A stretch of 64,000 bases of DNA from Candidatus Moanabacter tarae (GCA_003226295.1 CP029803.1:102226-166225), one strand, 5' to 3'; positions 1 to 10,041 are shown, counted from the stretch's first letter. Notes: generated from the letters alone by a model not told the origin. Program-made: numbers and translations.

Positions 1-3000
1 TGAAAATAAGGGCCACAGTGGGAACAAGAATCAAAGTTATGAAGGTCGCGAAGAGTACTCCCCACCCTAATGAGATACCCATGGGTACCATGAACTGTGC
101 TTGCCGGCTCTCTTCGAACATGAGTGGCATCAGGCCTACGAAGGTAGTTAAGGAAGTTAATATTACAGGACGGAAGCGCCGCGCTCCGGCGAGGCGGACT
201 GCCTCTGGCAGTGACATTCCCTCGCGTCGCTGCCTATTCACAAAATCTACTAATACTAGACTGTCGTTAACAACTACGCCAGACAGGGCGAGCATACCGA
301 GGACAGACATCATGCTAATAACATGATTTTGCGAGGGGAATAAGGACATGATGACATGCCCTAAAATGGAGCCAACAACCCCGAAAGGTATGACCGACAT
401 GATAATTAAAGGCTGGCTGTAACTTTTGAACGGGATTGCTAATAGGACGTAAATAAGGACGAGGACAAATATTATTCCACGTTGGAATTCTACAAAATTA
501 TCACGGACTTCGCGCGCCCTCCCTCTAAGCCCATACTCTAGACCTGGGTATCTTCCAAAGAGTTCTGGAAGATAGTTTTCTTCAATTTCGGTCTGGATGG
601 TTTCGACATCTACTTCATCTTCGTCTGCATCCGCCCTCACTTCAATGACTCGTTTGCGGTCGACACGGAGAATCGAAGGCGGACTCTTGCCGGGTACGAT
701 CTCAGCAACGGTCTCAAATGGCACTTCTGTCCCGTTGCCGGTTCGTATCATCATAGTATGGAGACTGGCTATAGATTTCCGTTGCTTTTCAGGGTAACGT
801 ACCATTACCCGTACGTCATCGCGACCCCTCTGGATCCGTTGTGCTTCAGAACCAAAGAAAGCCTGTCGAACTTGCCTGGCTAACTGCGTAGCTGTTACCC
901 CTAAGTGCTCTGCCTCGCGCTTCAATTTCAATTCAAATTCATCGGTTGCCCGGTCGAAGGAGTCCTCGATGTCATAGAGTCCATTATAGGTTGCCAGCTT
1001 CTTCTGGAGCTCGTTTGATGCCGTTTTCAAATCTTCTACGTTTGGACCGATAAGTGTAAAAGAGAGTGCCGAGCCGCTCCTCCAACCAAAGGAAAAGCTG
1101 AGTTGTTCCGCCTCTGGAATTGGCGGTACGCGGTTTCGCAGAGCCATTGTCAACTGCATGCTGCCGTAGTTTATACCGCTCTGCTCTGTGGGAATCATCT
1201 CCACGATCACCTCCCCTTTTTCCGCTACACCGGCATTGTTTCTGGACCTAGAACGGCCTTGGAAAGGGTGACCTCCAGTAGCCGCGAAGATGTTTTTAAT
1301 TATCTTGCGTCCGTGTTCCTCTTCTAGCTCCTTCTCTAAGGAAAGGGCCGCAGACTCAATTTTTTCAATATGCCCATTGGTGGTTTCAAAGGTCGTCCCC
1401 GGTGGCATAATCAAGGAAATACTCACCGTATCCCGTGGTATGCGCGGGAAATTTCTCCAAGCAATTCTCCCACTTAGGATAAGGCAAATGAAGATAAGCA
1501 ATATTGCTAAAAAGGTAGCTAGAGTTGCATAGCGGTAGTTAAGGCAGCAATGCAATGTCGGCCGATAGATTTTATCCACGAAGTTCTCCAAACCATTGGC
1601 AAAAAGTCGCTGAAAGCGAATGAGGGCATTCAGATTCGTCGTCCCTTCTCTCAGGTTTTTGCAATGTTTTAGGTGGGCAGGAAGAATCAGCTTTGATTCC
1701 ACTAAGGAAAATATTAGAACGGGTATTACTACGATGGGTATCTGTTTGAAAAAAGTCCCGCGTATACCGGTCATGGCCGCGAGTGGATAGAACGCAACCA
1801 TAGTAGTGAGGATACCGAATGTTACGGGAATGGCCACTTCCTGCGTGCCTCTTATAGAAGCAGTTAGGGAATCTTCCCCACGTTGCATGTGTTGAAATAC
1901 GTTCTCGCCAGTTACGATGGCATCATCTACCACGATTCCCAAAACCAAGATAAAGGAAAAAAGAGTGATAAGATTTAGAGAAACCCCTAGCAGTGGGAGA
2001 AGCATGAAGGCACCAGAGAAGGCTATAGGTATTCCCCATGCTACCCAAAAAGCTAACATCGGTCGGAGAAATAGAGCCAGTACTAACATGACGAGGATGA
2101 ATCCAAAGGTGGCACTACCCTTGAGTGTCAGCAGACGTTGCTGGATGCGTTCTGAATCGTCGTCCCAGTAATCAATTACGACTCTCGAAGGCAGCGTTTC
2201 GCGAATGCCGCTTATATAATTTCTAACCGAATGGCCGATCTCGATAGCGTCTTGATTTCCTGATCGGTAGACATTGATTCCAATAGCTCGACGACCGTTA
2301 AATCGAGCTACGATCGGGGTCTCGTCAAAACCGTCCGTTACAGAAGCAATATCTCCAACCGAAATACGTGTGCCGTCTTCTCTAGTTAGAACTACGATGC
2401 GAGAGAATTCTTCGGTGGTATAGGCCTGCTCATTTGTTCGCAAGAGGATGCTTCCGCCCTCGGCCATAATCCTCCCTGCCGAAAGATTGATGGAGGAATT
2501 CCGAATTGACTGGACAACTGAATCAAAGGTCAGTCCGTACCGTTTCAAAGTTATTTCCGAAACCTCAAGACCGATTTCGTAAGGCCGTACCGCTTGTAGT
2601 GAGGCCAGGGAAATATTAGGTAACGACATTAATTCGTCGCGGAGGCGCTCTCCGAGACGCTTCAGGTGCATCTCACTCATGTCAGCGGCGAGAACTACGG
2701 TGATCACACGTTCCTGATAGTCTACCAAGGAAACTTGGGGGCGTTCCGCGTCAACCGGGAAGTTGGGAATTGCATCAATCAAGTTCTTTATCTCATCGAG
2801 CGTCTTTCCCAGGTCGTAACCATCCTCGATTTCGATGGACACAGTACCGGAATTTGATGAAGCACGACTCTCAATCTCCTTAATGCCTTGGACACTGTAG
2901 ATTGCTTCCTCAATACGCGTGAGAATCGCCTTTTCGACTTCCGTAGGAGTTGACCCTCGATAGGGGACGGCGACTACGACCCTCCGCAGAGGAAAATCGG

Positions 3001-3118
3001 GAAATTCCCGCAGTACGATCTTGTAAACTGCCGCATAGACTCCTAATGCCAGGATGGCAACCATCAGCAGATTGGCGGCTACCCCGTTACGGGCAAACCA
3101 TTCAATGATGCTTTTCAT
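1..3118 (-). CDS. RND efflux permease (AcrB/HAE1 type), truncated by window edge
   Basis: Inner-membrane proton-driven pump of a tripartite efflux system. Reading the minus strand from the ATG at 3118 gives an uninterrupted frame to the window edge, about 1039 residues, so only the extreme C-terminus is missing. It opens MKSIIEWFARNGVAANLLM, the usual first transmembrane helix of RND permeases. The TM4 region carries GIVVDDAIVTGEN with the paired Asp residues of the proton relay, and the second half repeats the pattern (MLALSGVVVNDSLVLVDF). Porter-domain features such as the early 'FPDFPLRRVVVAVPYRGSTP' segment also fit. It starts 7 bp after the adaptor gene at 3126-4577 on the same strand, so the two form an operon. 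HAE1 drug-type rather than metal-type is inferred from the double Asp. Substrate unknown. Confidence 0.9.
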   Translation of the reverse strand, partial: MKSIIEWFARNGVAANLLMVAILALGVYAAVYKIVLREFPDFPLRRVVVAVPYRGSTPTEVEKAILTRIEEAIYSVQGIKEIESRASSNSGTVSIEIEDGYDLGKTLDEIKNLIDAIPNFPVDAERPQVSLVDYQERVITVVLAADMSEMHLKRLGERLRDELMSLPNISLASLQAVRPYEIGLEVSEITLKRYGLTFDSVVQSIRNSSINLSAGRIMAEGGSILLRTNEQAYTTEEFSRIVVLTREDGTRISVGDIASVTDGFDETPIVARFNGRRAIGINVYRSGNQDAIEIGHSVRNYISGIRETLPSRVVIDYWDDDSERIQQRLLTLKGSATFGFILVMLVLALFLRPMLAFWVAWGIPIAFSGAFMLLPLLGVSLNLITLFSFILVLGIVVDDAIVTGENVFQHMQRGEDSLTASIRGTQEVAIPVTFGILTTMVAFYPLAAMTGIRGTFFKQIPIVVIPVLIFSLVESKLILPAHLKHCKNLREGTTNLNALIRFQRLFANGLENFVDKIYRPTLHCCLNYRYATLATFLAILLIFICLILSGRIAWRNFPRIPRDTVSISLIMPPGTTFETTNGHIEKIESAALSLEKELEEEHGRKIIKNIFAATGGHPFQGRSRSRNNAGVAEKGEVIVEMIPTEQSGINYGSMQLTMALRNRVPPIPEAEQLSFSFGWRSGSALSFTLIGPNVEDLKTASNELQKKLATYNGLYDIEDSFDRATDEFELKLKREAEHLGVTATQLARQVRQAFFGSEAQRIQRGRDDVRVMVRYPEKQRKSIASLHTMMIRTGNGTEVPFETVAEIVPGKSPPSILRVDRKRVIEVRADADEDEVDVETIQTEIEENYLPELFGRYPGLEYGLRGRAREVRDNFVEFQRGIIFVLVLIYVLLAIPFKSYSQPLIIMSVIPFGVVGSILGHVIMSLFPSQNHVISMMSVLGMLALSGVVVNDSLVLVDFVNRQRREGMSLPEAVRLAGARRFRPVILTSLTTFVGLMPLMFEESRQAQFMVPMGISLGWGVLFATFITLILVPTVALIF

Positions 3119-3125
3119 ATTCCTA

Positions 3126-4577
3126 TCATCTCATTCTGCTTGGTCTTTGTCCTTGTTTGCTAGAAAGGTTGATCCCTTGGCTTTTAGCCCAATCTCTTAT
3201 TTCTCTCGTCGCAAGTTGGATCCCTTGTAGATCGCCTTTGCTGACAGCCTCGTCTAGCTTCTGTTTAAGATTTTCGGGCAAGGCCTTGTCCGCGGGAATT
3301 TTTGCCATCAAGTGAGCAACAAGGGATCCATGTCCCCTATCCATAATCGGCTTCTGTCTTGCCGGTTCGATCACATTGGTATCCATCAAGGAGTCACCGT
3401 TTTGCGCAAAGTCTTCTTGTTCTTTCGCGAGGACTGGGAGCCCCTCAAGCACTAGAGGGAGGTCTGTCAGGTTCAGGAGATCACCTGCAGTAATTCCTTC
3501 CCCAACCACGATGTGCTCATCATCATGCCAAAGGATCTCCACGTCCGTTCGTCTCAAACGGTTCTCGTTGTCCACTGTTAGCACATATTGATTTTCTTTT
3601 AAGAGTTTTCGTGGCAGGACGAATACTTCCGTTATGGTTTTCCCAGTAATCTCAGCCAACACAAATGTTCCCACTTTAAGGGGCGGTTTTTTGCTCTCTG
3701 TTCGACCATATGGATTACTTATTTGGGCGATGACGAATAATTGTCGGCTGCGTGTGTCGATGGCCCCCTCGGCCCGCACAACACGACCTTCCCATTGATA
3801 GGTGGCACCAGCCGAAGTGTGTCTCAAAAAAACCACAGGGCTATCAGGGAAATCCGGATTCTCTCCCCGATAGACTTCTTCGAGGTTGAGATATCGAAGT
3901 TGATTCTCCGTCAGTGGCAGACGTACTTCGGCAAAATCTACCGCGTAAATACGAGCCAGTTGGATTCCCTGCGAAACGAATTGACCAACATCTACATTTT
4001 TCTGTAGCACCCGCCCGGCGAAGGGCGCACGTATACTAGTCCTCTCAAGATTTTTCCTAGCGGTTGCCACTCTTGATTGAGCTGCAGCTACCTTTGCCTT
4101 CGCCAATTGATAATACGGTTCTCGTCGTGCAAGAGATGAAGGTGTACCCAGGTTTAATCTTTCGAGATCCAATTGGGCTTGTTCGTAGCGGGCCTTTTCT
4201 TCCTCTAATTCGAGTTCTCTCTGAATTAGAGTCGACTCTGCCACAGTCAATTCCATCGCATAGTCACTGGGATCGATTTTCAATAGTATATCACCTTCCT
4301 CGAAGAATCCTCCTTCCCTGAAGCTGGGGGATATGGATATAATCCGACCTCGGACTTCAGTTGCCAACGCACTTTGCGTTCGTGCCCTTACCGTGCCCTG
4401 AGACTTCAGAATTACGGTGTACTCCCTTGGCTTTGCGACTAGAACATCAACTTCCGGGGTTGTCGAACGGGTAGGGCGCTGCCGGGGTTCGGGTTTTGTC
4501 GCAATCAGGTACCACCCCATGGATATGGCGATCCCGAGAATCAAAAACGGCAATGAAATCCTAATAACTCTCATCAC
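3126..4577 (-). CDS. Periplasmic adaptor (membrane fusion protein) of RND efflux pump
   Basis: HlyD/AcrA-family adaptor linking the inner-membrane RND permease to an outer-membrane channel. 483 residues. An N-terminal membrane anchor spans about 8-27 with no lipobox Cys. A first lipoyl half-motif lies near 75-105 (GRIISISPSFREGGFFEEGD), then an alpha-helical hairpin rich in Glu/Gln/Ala near 105-180. The second lipoyl half (SIRAPFAGRV) follows near 185, then the beta-barrel region. The last 85 or so residues (after about 400) are a charged helical extension not needed in the family core, with QKLDEAVSKGDLQGIQLA. It is the promoter-proximal gene of a two-gene operon with the permease 7 bp downstream. 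No outer-membrane factor or regulator lies in the window. The start ATG has an alternative at the second codon (MM). Confidence 0.9.
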   Translation of the reverse strand: MMRVIRISLPFLILGIAISMGWYLIATKPEPRQRPTRSTTPEVDVLVAKPREYTVILKSQGTVRARTQSALATEVRGRIISISPSFREGGFFEEGDILLKIDPSDYAMELTVAESTLIQRELELEEEKARYEQAQLDLERLNLGTPSSLARREPYYQLAKAKVAAAQSRVATARKNLERTSIRAPFAGRVLQKNVDVGQFVSQGIQLARIYAVDFAEVRLPLTENQLRYLNLEEVYRGENPDFPDSPVVFLRHTSAGATYQWEGRVVRAEGAIDTRSRQLFVIAQISNPYGRTESKKPPLKVGTFVLAEITGKTITEVFVLPRKLLKENQYVLTVDNENRLRRTDVEILWHDDEHIVVGEGITAGDLLNLTDLPLVLEGLPVLAKEQEDFAQNGDSLMDTNVIEPARQKPIMDRGHGSLVAHLMAKIPADKALPENLKQKLDEAVSKGDLQGIQLATREIRDWAKSQGINLSSKQGQRPSRMR

Positions 4578-4932
4578 TTAACTCTAAACCGAAAATACAG
4601 TAGGGCTGGGCTTTTAATAAGAGCGCAAATCTTTAGTTCGGCCCTTTTGTAACTATGGTAATTGAAATTGGTCATTTGCGTGTGCATGTAAATATTGAGG
4701 GACGAAGTTGAGGATCTGAGAATTCTCTGAAGGGGGATGCTGTAGGGAAATATCCTAGCTAAGGAAGGGTTGCCGATGGTGTACTGAATTGCTACTGTAT
4801 CAGGTAAGCGAGTAGGATAGGGAACGACGCTTCCAATGTGGGCGGGGTTGTGTCTTGTAGTAGAAGGTCTTTGGCGAATATCGGGTCAATCTCGGATTGC
4901 TGAGAAGTTGGAATAGTCGCTGAAATTCCAGG
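4578..4932. other. Intergenic, 355 bp
   Basis: Upstream of the efflux operon and downstream of the convergent-side end of the dioxygenase gene at 4933. I see no ORF with coding character, no hairpin with a T-tract and no clear promoter. It should contain the efflux operon promoter near 4580-4650. Confidence 0.4.
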
Positions 4933-6138
4933 TTAACTCAGAGTCTGAAAAGGTTCCCACTTTTCTCCTGCCTCTACTGCTTGCCGTTCCAGCTCTCCTC
5001 GCCATCCCACTAGCTCACCACCCTTAATACGTTCGATGTCGAACTCCGTGTACCGATCTTCAAGTGTTTCACCTAGCTTCTGTTTTTCTGCCCAGCGATC
5101 CCAGGCAATTTTCATCCATTTGTGAGGTAAGGCTTCTCGAACCGCCGGGTCGAGTTGCCAGGCGTATCGTGCATCTGCTACCATGGGTTCTTTGGTGTTG
5201 GGATCCTCCCATTTAGACCAACCAATAGATAAAGTGTTCCGCTCCTGTTCGGGAACCGTGTGTCCTGTATGAATGTTAGAGCCGATACGAATTAGTGCTT
5301 CACCTGCTTTTAGGCGGATCGCCACTTGATCCGGGAGAGGATCTATTCCGTTCCAACTAGGTGTGTATGGCACCCCCATATCCTTCATCTTTTTGGGAAG
5401 GAGAACGTCATGTTCGAAGGGTGTTCGCCATCTTTTATGGCTGCCTGGAACTAGCTCGTGACACTCTTCGTCAACCAAAGCCAAAAAAAGGCTCACTCCA
5501 TTCCGTTCCTGTAGAGACTTTGCATTCTTTTCCTGAATTTCTTTCCAACGGATTTTTTCTACTTCTTCCGAATAGTCGTCGAGCGTTGATCCTCGGTCAA
5601 CTCGTTGTGCTCTATGAGGCTCGCCAGTACCCCACCAGGTTGCATCACGGTGCCAGCCTAGTTTGTGCTCATTTTTGCGCGGATTACACCATAAAAGCAT
5701 AGCAGTCATCTCCAATTCATGGGGCTTAAGGTCGCACCAGGAATCGACAAAATTCAAAAAATCTGGCGATCCAAGGAACTGTGCGAAGCACGGTTCCCCA
5801 AAGGCTGGGTGGATGAGTCCCCGGATAGCCCAAGCTTCGTCCGCTTTCGCTCGATGGACATAGCCTTTTGAACAATCGAGTTTACTGTAACCGTATTCTG
5901 GAGCACATGCCTCAGTGATCCGACGACCAGCTTCGCGGAGGACGGGAATCCATGGATTCCCGACAAAATCTGTGATTATTACAAACCCATGCTCCTCTAA
6001 ATGAGCTAGTCGCTGTGAAGTTGCCCCAGGCGCAGCAAGTCCGGGCATAGAATCGGCGAAAGCAGTGGAGTGGTAATTGATACGAGAGGTAACAGAGGAG
6101 GAATCTTGAAACACACCTGATTTCTGCCTCGAGCTCAT
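4933..6138 (-). CDS. Phytanoyl-CoA dioxygenase (PhyH) family protein
   Basis: Predicted non-haem Fe(II)/2-oxoglutarate-dependent oxygenase, 401 residues, probably cytosolic. The metal triad is visible: His163-x-Asp165 in LGWHRDATWWG, and a distal His at 290 or 293 in SNIHTGHTVPEQERN, with Arg300 placed to hold the 2-oxoglutarate carboxylate. 'ELVPGSHKRW' near 228-237 is the usual segment before the distal His in this family. The N-terminal 35 residues are low in conserved features and the true start could be Met31. The substrate is unknown. PhyH enzymes hydroxylate acyl-CoAs, quaternary amines, phosphonates or sugars-derived acids, and nothing in the sequence chooses among these. It is divergent from the dehydrogenase at 6431, with 292 bp between them. 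It is one of three PhyH paralogues in the window and the longest. Confidence 0.85.
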   Translation of the reverse strand: MSSRQKSGVFQDSSSVTSRINYHSTAFADSMPGLAAPGATSQRLAHLEEHGFVIITDFVGNPWIPVLREAGRRITEACAPEYGYSKLDCSKGYVHRAKADEAWAIRGLIHPAFGEPCFAQFLGSPDFLNFVDSWCDLKPHELEMTAMLLWCNPRKNEHKLGWHRDATWWGTGEPHRAQRVDRGSTLDDYSEEVEKIRWKEIQEKNAKSLQERNGVSLFLALVDEECHELVPGSHKRWRTPFEHDVLLPKKMKDMGVPYTPSWNGIDPLPDQVAIRLKAGEALIRIGSNIHTGHTVPEQERNTLSIGWSKWEDPNTKEPMVADARYAWQLDPAVREALPHKWMKIAWDRWAEKQKLGETLEDRYTEFDIERIKGGELVGWRGELERQAVEAGEKWEPFQTLS

Positions 6139-6430
6139 ATTTTAAACCTAGGAAAGTTGGATAATATGGTCAAGGATCTTAACGAATTATGATGACACAT
6201 GAAAGTATCGGCTAAATAATACCAATGAGAATTGGACCCTAATATCTCTCTCTGGTCCCCCTTCGCTTGACCCAGTACCCAAAAAATTACTTTATCGTAA
6301 AGAGTTCTCTGCAATTAACTCAGGAATCAGGATTAGAAGTGGAGTCCCTTTAAGCTGGGATAAAGTCCTGGAACAGAGATCCTTCAGCGTCGAAGATTTA
6401 TGTAAGCATCATCAAACAAGGAGCCTATTC

Positions 6431-7507
6431 ATGACTGACTCAACCCGAAAGAATATTCAACCAGATGACCTAAGGAGATTTTGTACTGCTGCTATGGTCG
6501 AAGCCGGTCTCAGCGAAGAGGACGCCGCGCTTAGTTCCAACGTCTTCGTAAAAACTGATACATGGGGTACTTTCACTCATGGTACAAGGCAGATACGGGG
6601 GCTGATGAAGAATGCTCGTCGCGGCCGACTGGTTGTGAAAGCCAGGGAGAAAATTGTGAATGAAGGACCGTCTTGGGCTATTATTGATGCCTGTGACGGG
6701 ATGCCTCCATCCATTTGTTGCCGTGCCATTCAGTTGGCCGTAAAAAAAGCCCAAGATAGCGGCATGTGTTACATCGGTATTCGAGGAAGTAGCCATTACG
6801 GTGCTGCTGGATTTTATGCCAATCTAATTGCCGAAAACGGGATGATTGGTCTATCTATGTGCAACGTAGAACCCTGCATGACCGTGCCGGGAGGGAAGAG
6901 CAAAATTCTGGGGACTAATCCGATAGCCTATGCTGCTCCCACGGGTACAGATCGTACAATTATGCTGGATATTGCTACCAGTGCAGTTGCGGCCACAAAA
7001 ATATTCGCAGCTAAGAATGAAGGTCGAGACATACCGGATACATGGCTGGTGGATGAGGATGGAATCCCCACTACCAATCCCAACGAGTTTCCGGAAAAAG
7101 GGGCGCAACTTCCCATGGCTGGTCACAAAGGATACGGGTTGGCGGTGTTAGTGGAGTTGCTAACTGCAACCCTTTCGGGCGCGGCAATGATGAGTGGAGT
7201 TCAGAGTTGGGTTGCGGATACTGATGAGTCATCTAATCAGGGGCACGCTTTCCTAGCCATTAACGTTGGATCCATGATGCCGCTTGCCGAATTTTGTGCC
7301 CGGATTGCCTCCTTGAGTGACGAGATAAAGGGAGCTTCCATGGCTAAGGGGGGAAGGATCTTTTTGCCGGGTGAAATCGAGTGGAACAATCGCGAGAAAG
7401 CCCTTATCGAAGGCATTTCGATGCCTGAGGATGTTTTGATCAGTTTGCGGGGTCTGGCCGAAGACAGCGGGATAAACCCCGCTGATTTCAATTTGGATCT
7501 GGGTTAA
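6431..7507 (+). CDS. Malate/L-lactate dehydrogenase family (Ldh_2) oxidoreductase
   Basis: NAD(P)H-dependent 2-hydroxyacid/2-oxoacid oxidoreductase of the LDH2/MDG2 family (members include ureidoglycolate, 2,3-diketogulonate and sulfolactate dehydrogenases). 358 residues, typical length. Family landmarks: THGTRQ (49-54), RGSSHYGAAGFYA (118-130) with the presumed catalytic His122, GTNPIAYAAP near 168, and MAGHKGYGLAVLVELL near 227. The start ATG has a good Shine-Dalgarno (AAGGAG about 8 bases upstream). The gene stands alone, divergent from a PhyH-type dioxygenase. A role in reducing or oxidising a sugar-derived 2-oxoacid fits the catabolic neighbourhood, but this is inference. The cofactor preference cannot be read by eye. 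Confidence 0.88.
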   Translation: MTDSTRKNIQPDDLRRFCTAAMVEAGLSEEDAALSSNVFVKTDTWGTFTHGTRQIRGLMKNARRGRLVVKAREKIVNEGPSWAIIDACDGMPPSICCRAIQLAVKKAQDSGMCYIGIRGSSHYGAAGFYANLIAENGMIGLSMCNVEPCMTVPGGKSKILGTNPIAYAAPTGTDRTIMLDIATSAVAATKIFAAKNEGRDIPDTWLVDEDGIPTTNPNEFPEKGAQLPMAGHKGYGLAVLVELLTATLSGAAMMSGVQSWVADTDESSNQGHAFLAINVGSMMPLAEFCARIASLSDEIKGASMAKGGRIFLPGEIEWNNREKALIEGISMPEDVLISLRGLAEDSGINPADFNLDLG

Positions 7508-7769
7508 AAATTCGGACATTCCTCTTTGAGACGTTGCCCAAAGATCTTTGCTTATCCGGGGTTTAATGTCATGGGGTCAACGCTGATCCGACCTCTAGAA
7601 AAACCGATTGCAATAGAGGGATTGCCTTGAAGTAGAGCTGCAGCGATTCGGCACGCTCTCGTTTAACCTTGGCTAACCGGGACGATTGAATAGTCCGGTA
7701 TTGAACGCATTGGGATCTTCCCTTCTTCGCGCTACTCAGGCGGGTTAAATCTGTGCTAGCTCTTCCATA

Positions 7770-8540
7770 TTAGAGGCTTAAAGAGCCTTCCTTTTCTAAG
7801 GATGACACAGTGTAAGTATGAGAAATGGATCTTTCCAGGACGGGGTCATATATTTCAAAGTGAAAATCGGATGGGAAGGTGACCTCACTTAAAGTTGACT
7901 GGCCCTGATAAATACGAGGTGGAACAGATGGCAGTACATCGCCGGATCCGCTTAAAAGAATGCTACCCTCCTCGCTGAGCCACGAATATTGGTCTAAGTA
8001 ATAATCTGGATCGAGTAATTCTTCTAGTCCAAATTCTTGATAAGCAATCTCTCGCCCGGATTCCGTGATAAAACTTTTTAGGACGAGAGCATTCCAGTGT
8101 CCCTTTACATCGTCGTACAGCCAGGCTTCGCTCGCAACGATTGTCGGCACCATTTGCTTTGACTTAGCCGTATCGAAAACCTTGCCCAACATGCTTGTCC
8201 AAAGTTTTTCTAGAGACCTGTCATTGTGGTCGCTGCCGACAGAAATGTAGATTTCCCCCTTGTTCGCGATGACTACGAATTCCACCTCGCCAGAGGTTTG
8301 AGATCCTTGCACTTCTATCTCATCTTCAACAGTTATAAGGTAACGGCTTTTCAAGCAGATACCGGCTGCTGGATGAATCTGGTAACCCTTCTCTCTGATT
8401 TCATCCAGTAACTGATTTGTTGAATCAATGTCGCGTGCGGCATGACGAGAGCAGCCTAACTTCTTTACTTCGATGTTAATTGAGTATGGGTCGTTCCCAA
8501 CAGGGTAAATTTTCAACGGAAGTTTATTTTTCATTAGCAT
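7770..8540 (-). CDS. DUF2848 family protein
   Basis: 256-residue protein matching my recollection of the uncharacterised DUF2848 family. It has a TSGEVEFV segment (82-89), the signature VGSDHNDRSLE (101-111) and the C-terminal pattern 'FEIYDPVLERSISHTYTV' near 226-243. The family usually sits beside catabolic enzymes such as amidases, dioxygenases and fumarylacetoacetase-like hydrolases, and no biochemical activity is firmly known to me. Start: ATG at 8540, with a second in-frame ATG two codons on (MLM). It lies upstream (on the minus strand) of nothing obvious and is separated by about 300 bp from the gene at 8845, which points the same way, so co-transcription is possible but unproven. No membrane segments or signal peptide. 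Confidence 0.7.
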   Translation of the reverse strand: MLMKNKLPLKIYPVGNDPYSINIEVKKLGCSRHAARDIDSTNQLLDEIREKGYQIHPAAGICLKSRYLITVEDEIEVQGSQTSGEVEFVVIANKGEIYISVGSDHNDRSLEKLWTSMLGKVFDTAKSKQMVPTIVASEAWLYDDVKGHWNALVLKSFITESGREIAYQEFGLEELLDPDYYLDQYSWLSEEGSILLSGSGDVLPSVPPRIYQGQSTLSEVTFPSDFHFEIYDPVLERSISHTYTVSSLEKEGSLSL

Positions 8541-8844
8541 GTGAGGTAGTCTCCGGGATTACAACGATGTCAAGCAAGTGTTATCCTGCGGTCATTGGAT
8601 CTGAAACAAAGGGTTTTCTTAGAAGGAATTTGTAATCAATTTGGCCCTCTGAGTTTTGACTTTTCGGGCCTCCGGTGGCACCCTAGGCGGATTAGGAGGA
8701 CGGCAAATACATCTGCTATACGGGCTTCAATCCTTCAGCCTATTAGCTGGAACGGAGGAGAACGGGTCACGTTTTCGGTGTATGTAGTCTTTTGTTGGGT
8801 TTCAGGAAAGATTATGTGTCCCTTTCCGGAAATCATATCATTAA
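8541..8844. other. Intergenic, 304 bp
   Basis: Lies between two minus-strand genes. A plus-strand open frame crossing it (8595-8945) runs antisense into the next gene and has no coding character. No terminator-like hairpin recognised. Confidence 0.35.
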
Positions 8845-10041
8845 CTAATACTCTTTTGGATCAAAAGGTGATAAACTTGCACCTTTTGGTGAAACAATGG
8901 TCGGACGTATGGGCATCTTATCTGGAGCCCGGTAGGTTATACTAAGGTGTGGGGTTTCTAGACGCACATGGCCAAGATGTCTTGATTCCATAAGGGCATC
9001 TAATCCTCCTGATACCAATAAGGTGCGTTCTACTGGGTATGGAGGTTCATGGCTAAGGAACATTTCTTGAATATTCAGGCCCAGATAGCTGAAATGTGGG
9101 TAGGGTGGACCTGGCAGTCGTATTGCTGTCGCCTCTATCCGCCCATTCGTTTTTGCAGCATAAGACCACTCCTCCTTTATGAAGCCGTTGAGTTGGAGTA
9201 GAGTGGCTCTAAACCCATCACGGTACTCCAGCAGAAAGGCAATCGGATGTTCACAGGCTTCTTCCATCGGCCCGCTTTCAGTATTGGCCCTCTCGGCCGC
9301 CGCATTGGCCAGCGACTGCGACCAAAGGCCTTCCACACCAGCCTGCCAGACCGAATCGCCTTCTAAACATTGCACAGTTGCGATACCACATTCGCCACCT
9401 TGTCGTCGTTCGACCATGGCTTGCAAGGCTTCGAAACCGTGGTAGCCGTAGGATTCTATCCCTCCGTAGCCTATCATAAGTGCCTCTTCGATAGGTGCAT
9501 TAAGATCATGTTCAAGCCAAGGGTCGCGCCACCCCAGAGGGAGCGACGAACCAGCCATCAAGGGTATGTTAAGTTCAACGGCTCGATCATAAATCCACTT
9601 TGAGTCGATCCAATTGTAAGAGAGGTGCTTGTCGCTGAAAACGGGAACAGACCGACCACTTGTTGCCATAACTCCACTGATTTGTTCAAAGAAATGTCGT
9701 CGGGGGTAGAGTTGCTGTCCCTTCTCGTTAAAGGCATAGTTGCCATGTTCACCTATCGAGATCACTCCGTCCACAGCTAGTTTATCGCCTCCGAGGCAGA
9801 GGGCTTTGGGAATACTCAGGAAGATAGGGATATTATATTTCTCCGAAACCTTAATGCCGATATCGTTATCGGGAATCTGGTCTAAGTACATTGAGGCGAT
9901 GTCTACCCGAGGTTCTTGCATTCCCTCGTCGGTCGGAAATCCTTTAATAAATTTGCCTACGATGACGTCGGCATGAGCAGGCACACGGTATTCTGTAATA
10001 ATGGCAGCTATTTTCTTTCGGTCAGACATGGATTTGCTCAA
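8845..10041 (-). CDS. Conserved hypothetical protein (oxidoreductase-like, unassigned)
   Basis: 398-residue soluble protein that I cannot assign to a named family with confidence. The N-terminus (KKIAAIITEYRVPAHADVIV) begins like a Rossmann-type beta strand but lacks a GxGxxG loop. Later segments include a short EHGNYAFNEKGQQLYPRRHF motif near 96-115, 'PVFSDKHLSYNW' near 135-146, and 'GYGGIESYGYHGFEALQ' near 188-204. I associate this pattern with a hypothetical family seen beside Gfo/Idh/MocA dehydrogenases in planctomycetes and verrucomicrobia, but that is memory, not a search. No signal peptide and no membrane helices. Start ATG at 10041, with ATG at 10029 (MSD) as alternative. It may be co-transcribed with the DUF2848 gene downstream. 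Confidence 0.6.
   Translation of the reverse strand: MSKSMSDRKKIAAIITEYRVPAHADVIVGKFIKGFPTDEGMQEPRVDIASMYLDQIPDNDIGIKVSEKYNIPIFLSIPKALCLGGDKLAVDGVISIGEHGNYAFNEKGQQLYPRRHFFEQISGVMATSGRSVPVFSDKHLSYNWIDSKWIYDRAVELNIPLMAGSSLPLGWRDPWLEHDLNAPIEEALMIGYGGIESYGYHGFEALQAMVERRQGGECGIATVQCLEGDSVWQAGVEGLWSQSLANAAAERANTESGPMEEACEHPIAFLLEYRDGFRATLLQLNGFIKEEWSYAAKTNGRIEATAIRLPGPPYPHFSYLGLNIQEMFLSHEPPYPVERTLLVSGGLDALMESRHLGHVRLETPHLSITYRAPDKMPIRPTIVSPKGASLSPFDPKEY

Noticed and set aside
6290..6306. Short palindrome CTTTATCGTAAAG before the malate/lactate-type dehydrogenase
   Set aside because: Arms of only five bases; expected by chance in AT-rich spacer.
8595..8945. 116-codon plus-strand ORF
   Set aside because: Runs antisense into the 3' end of the gene at 8845-10041 and shows no coding character.
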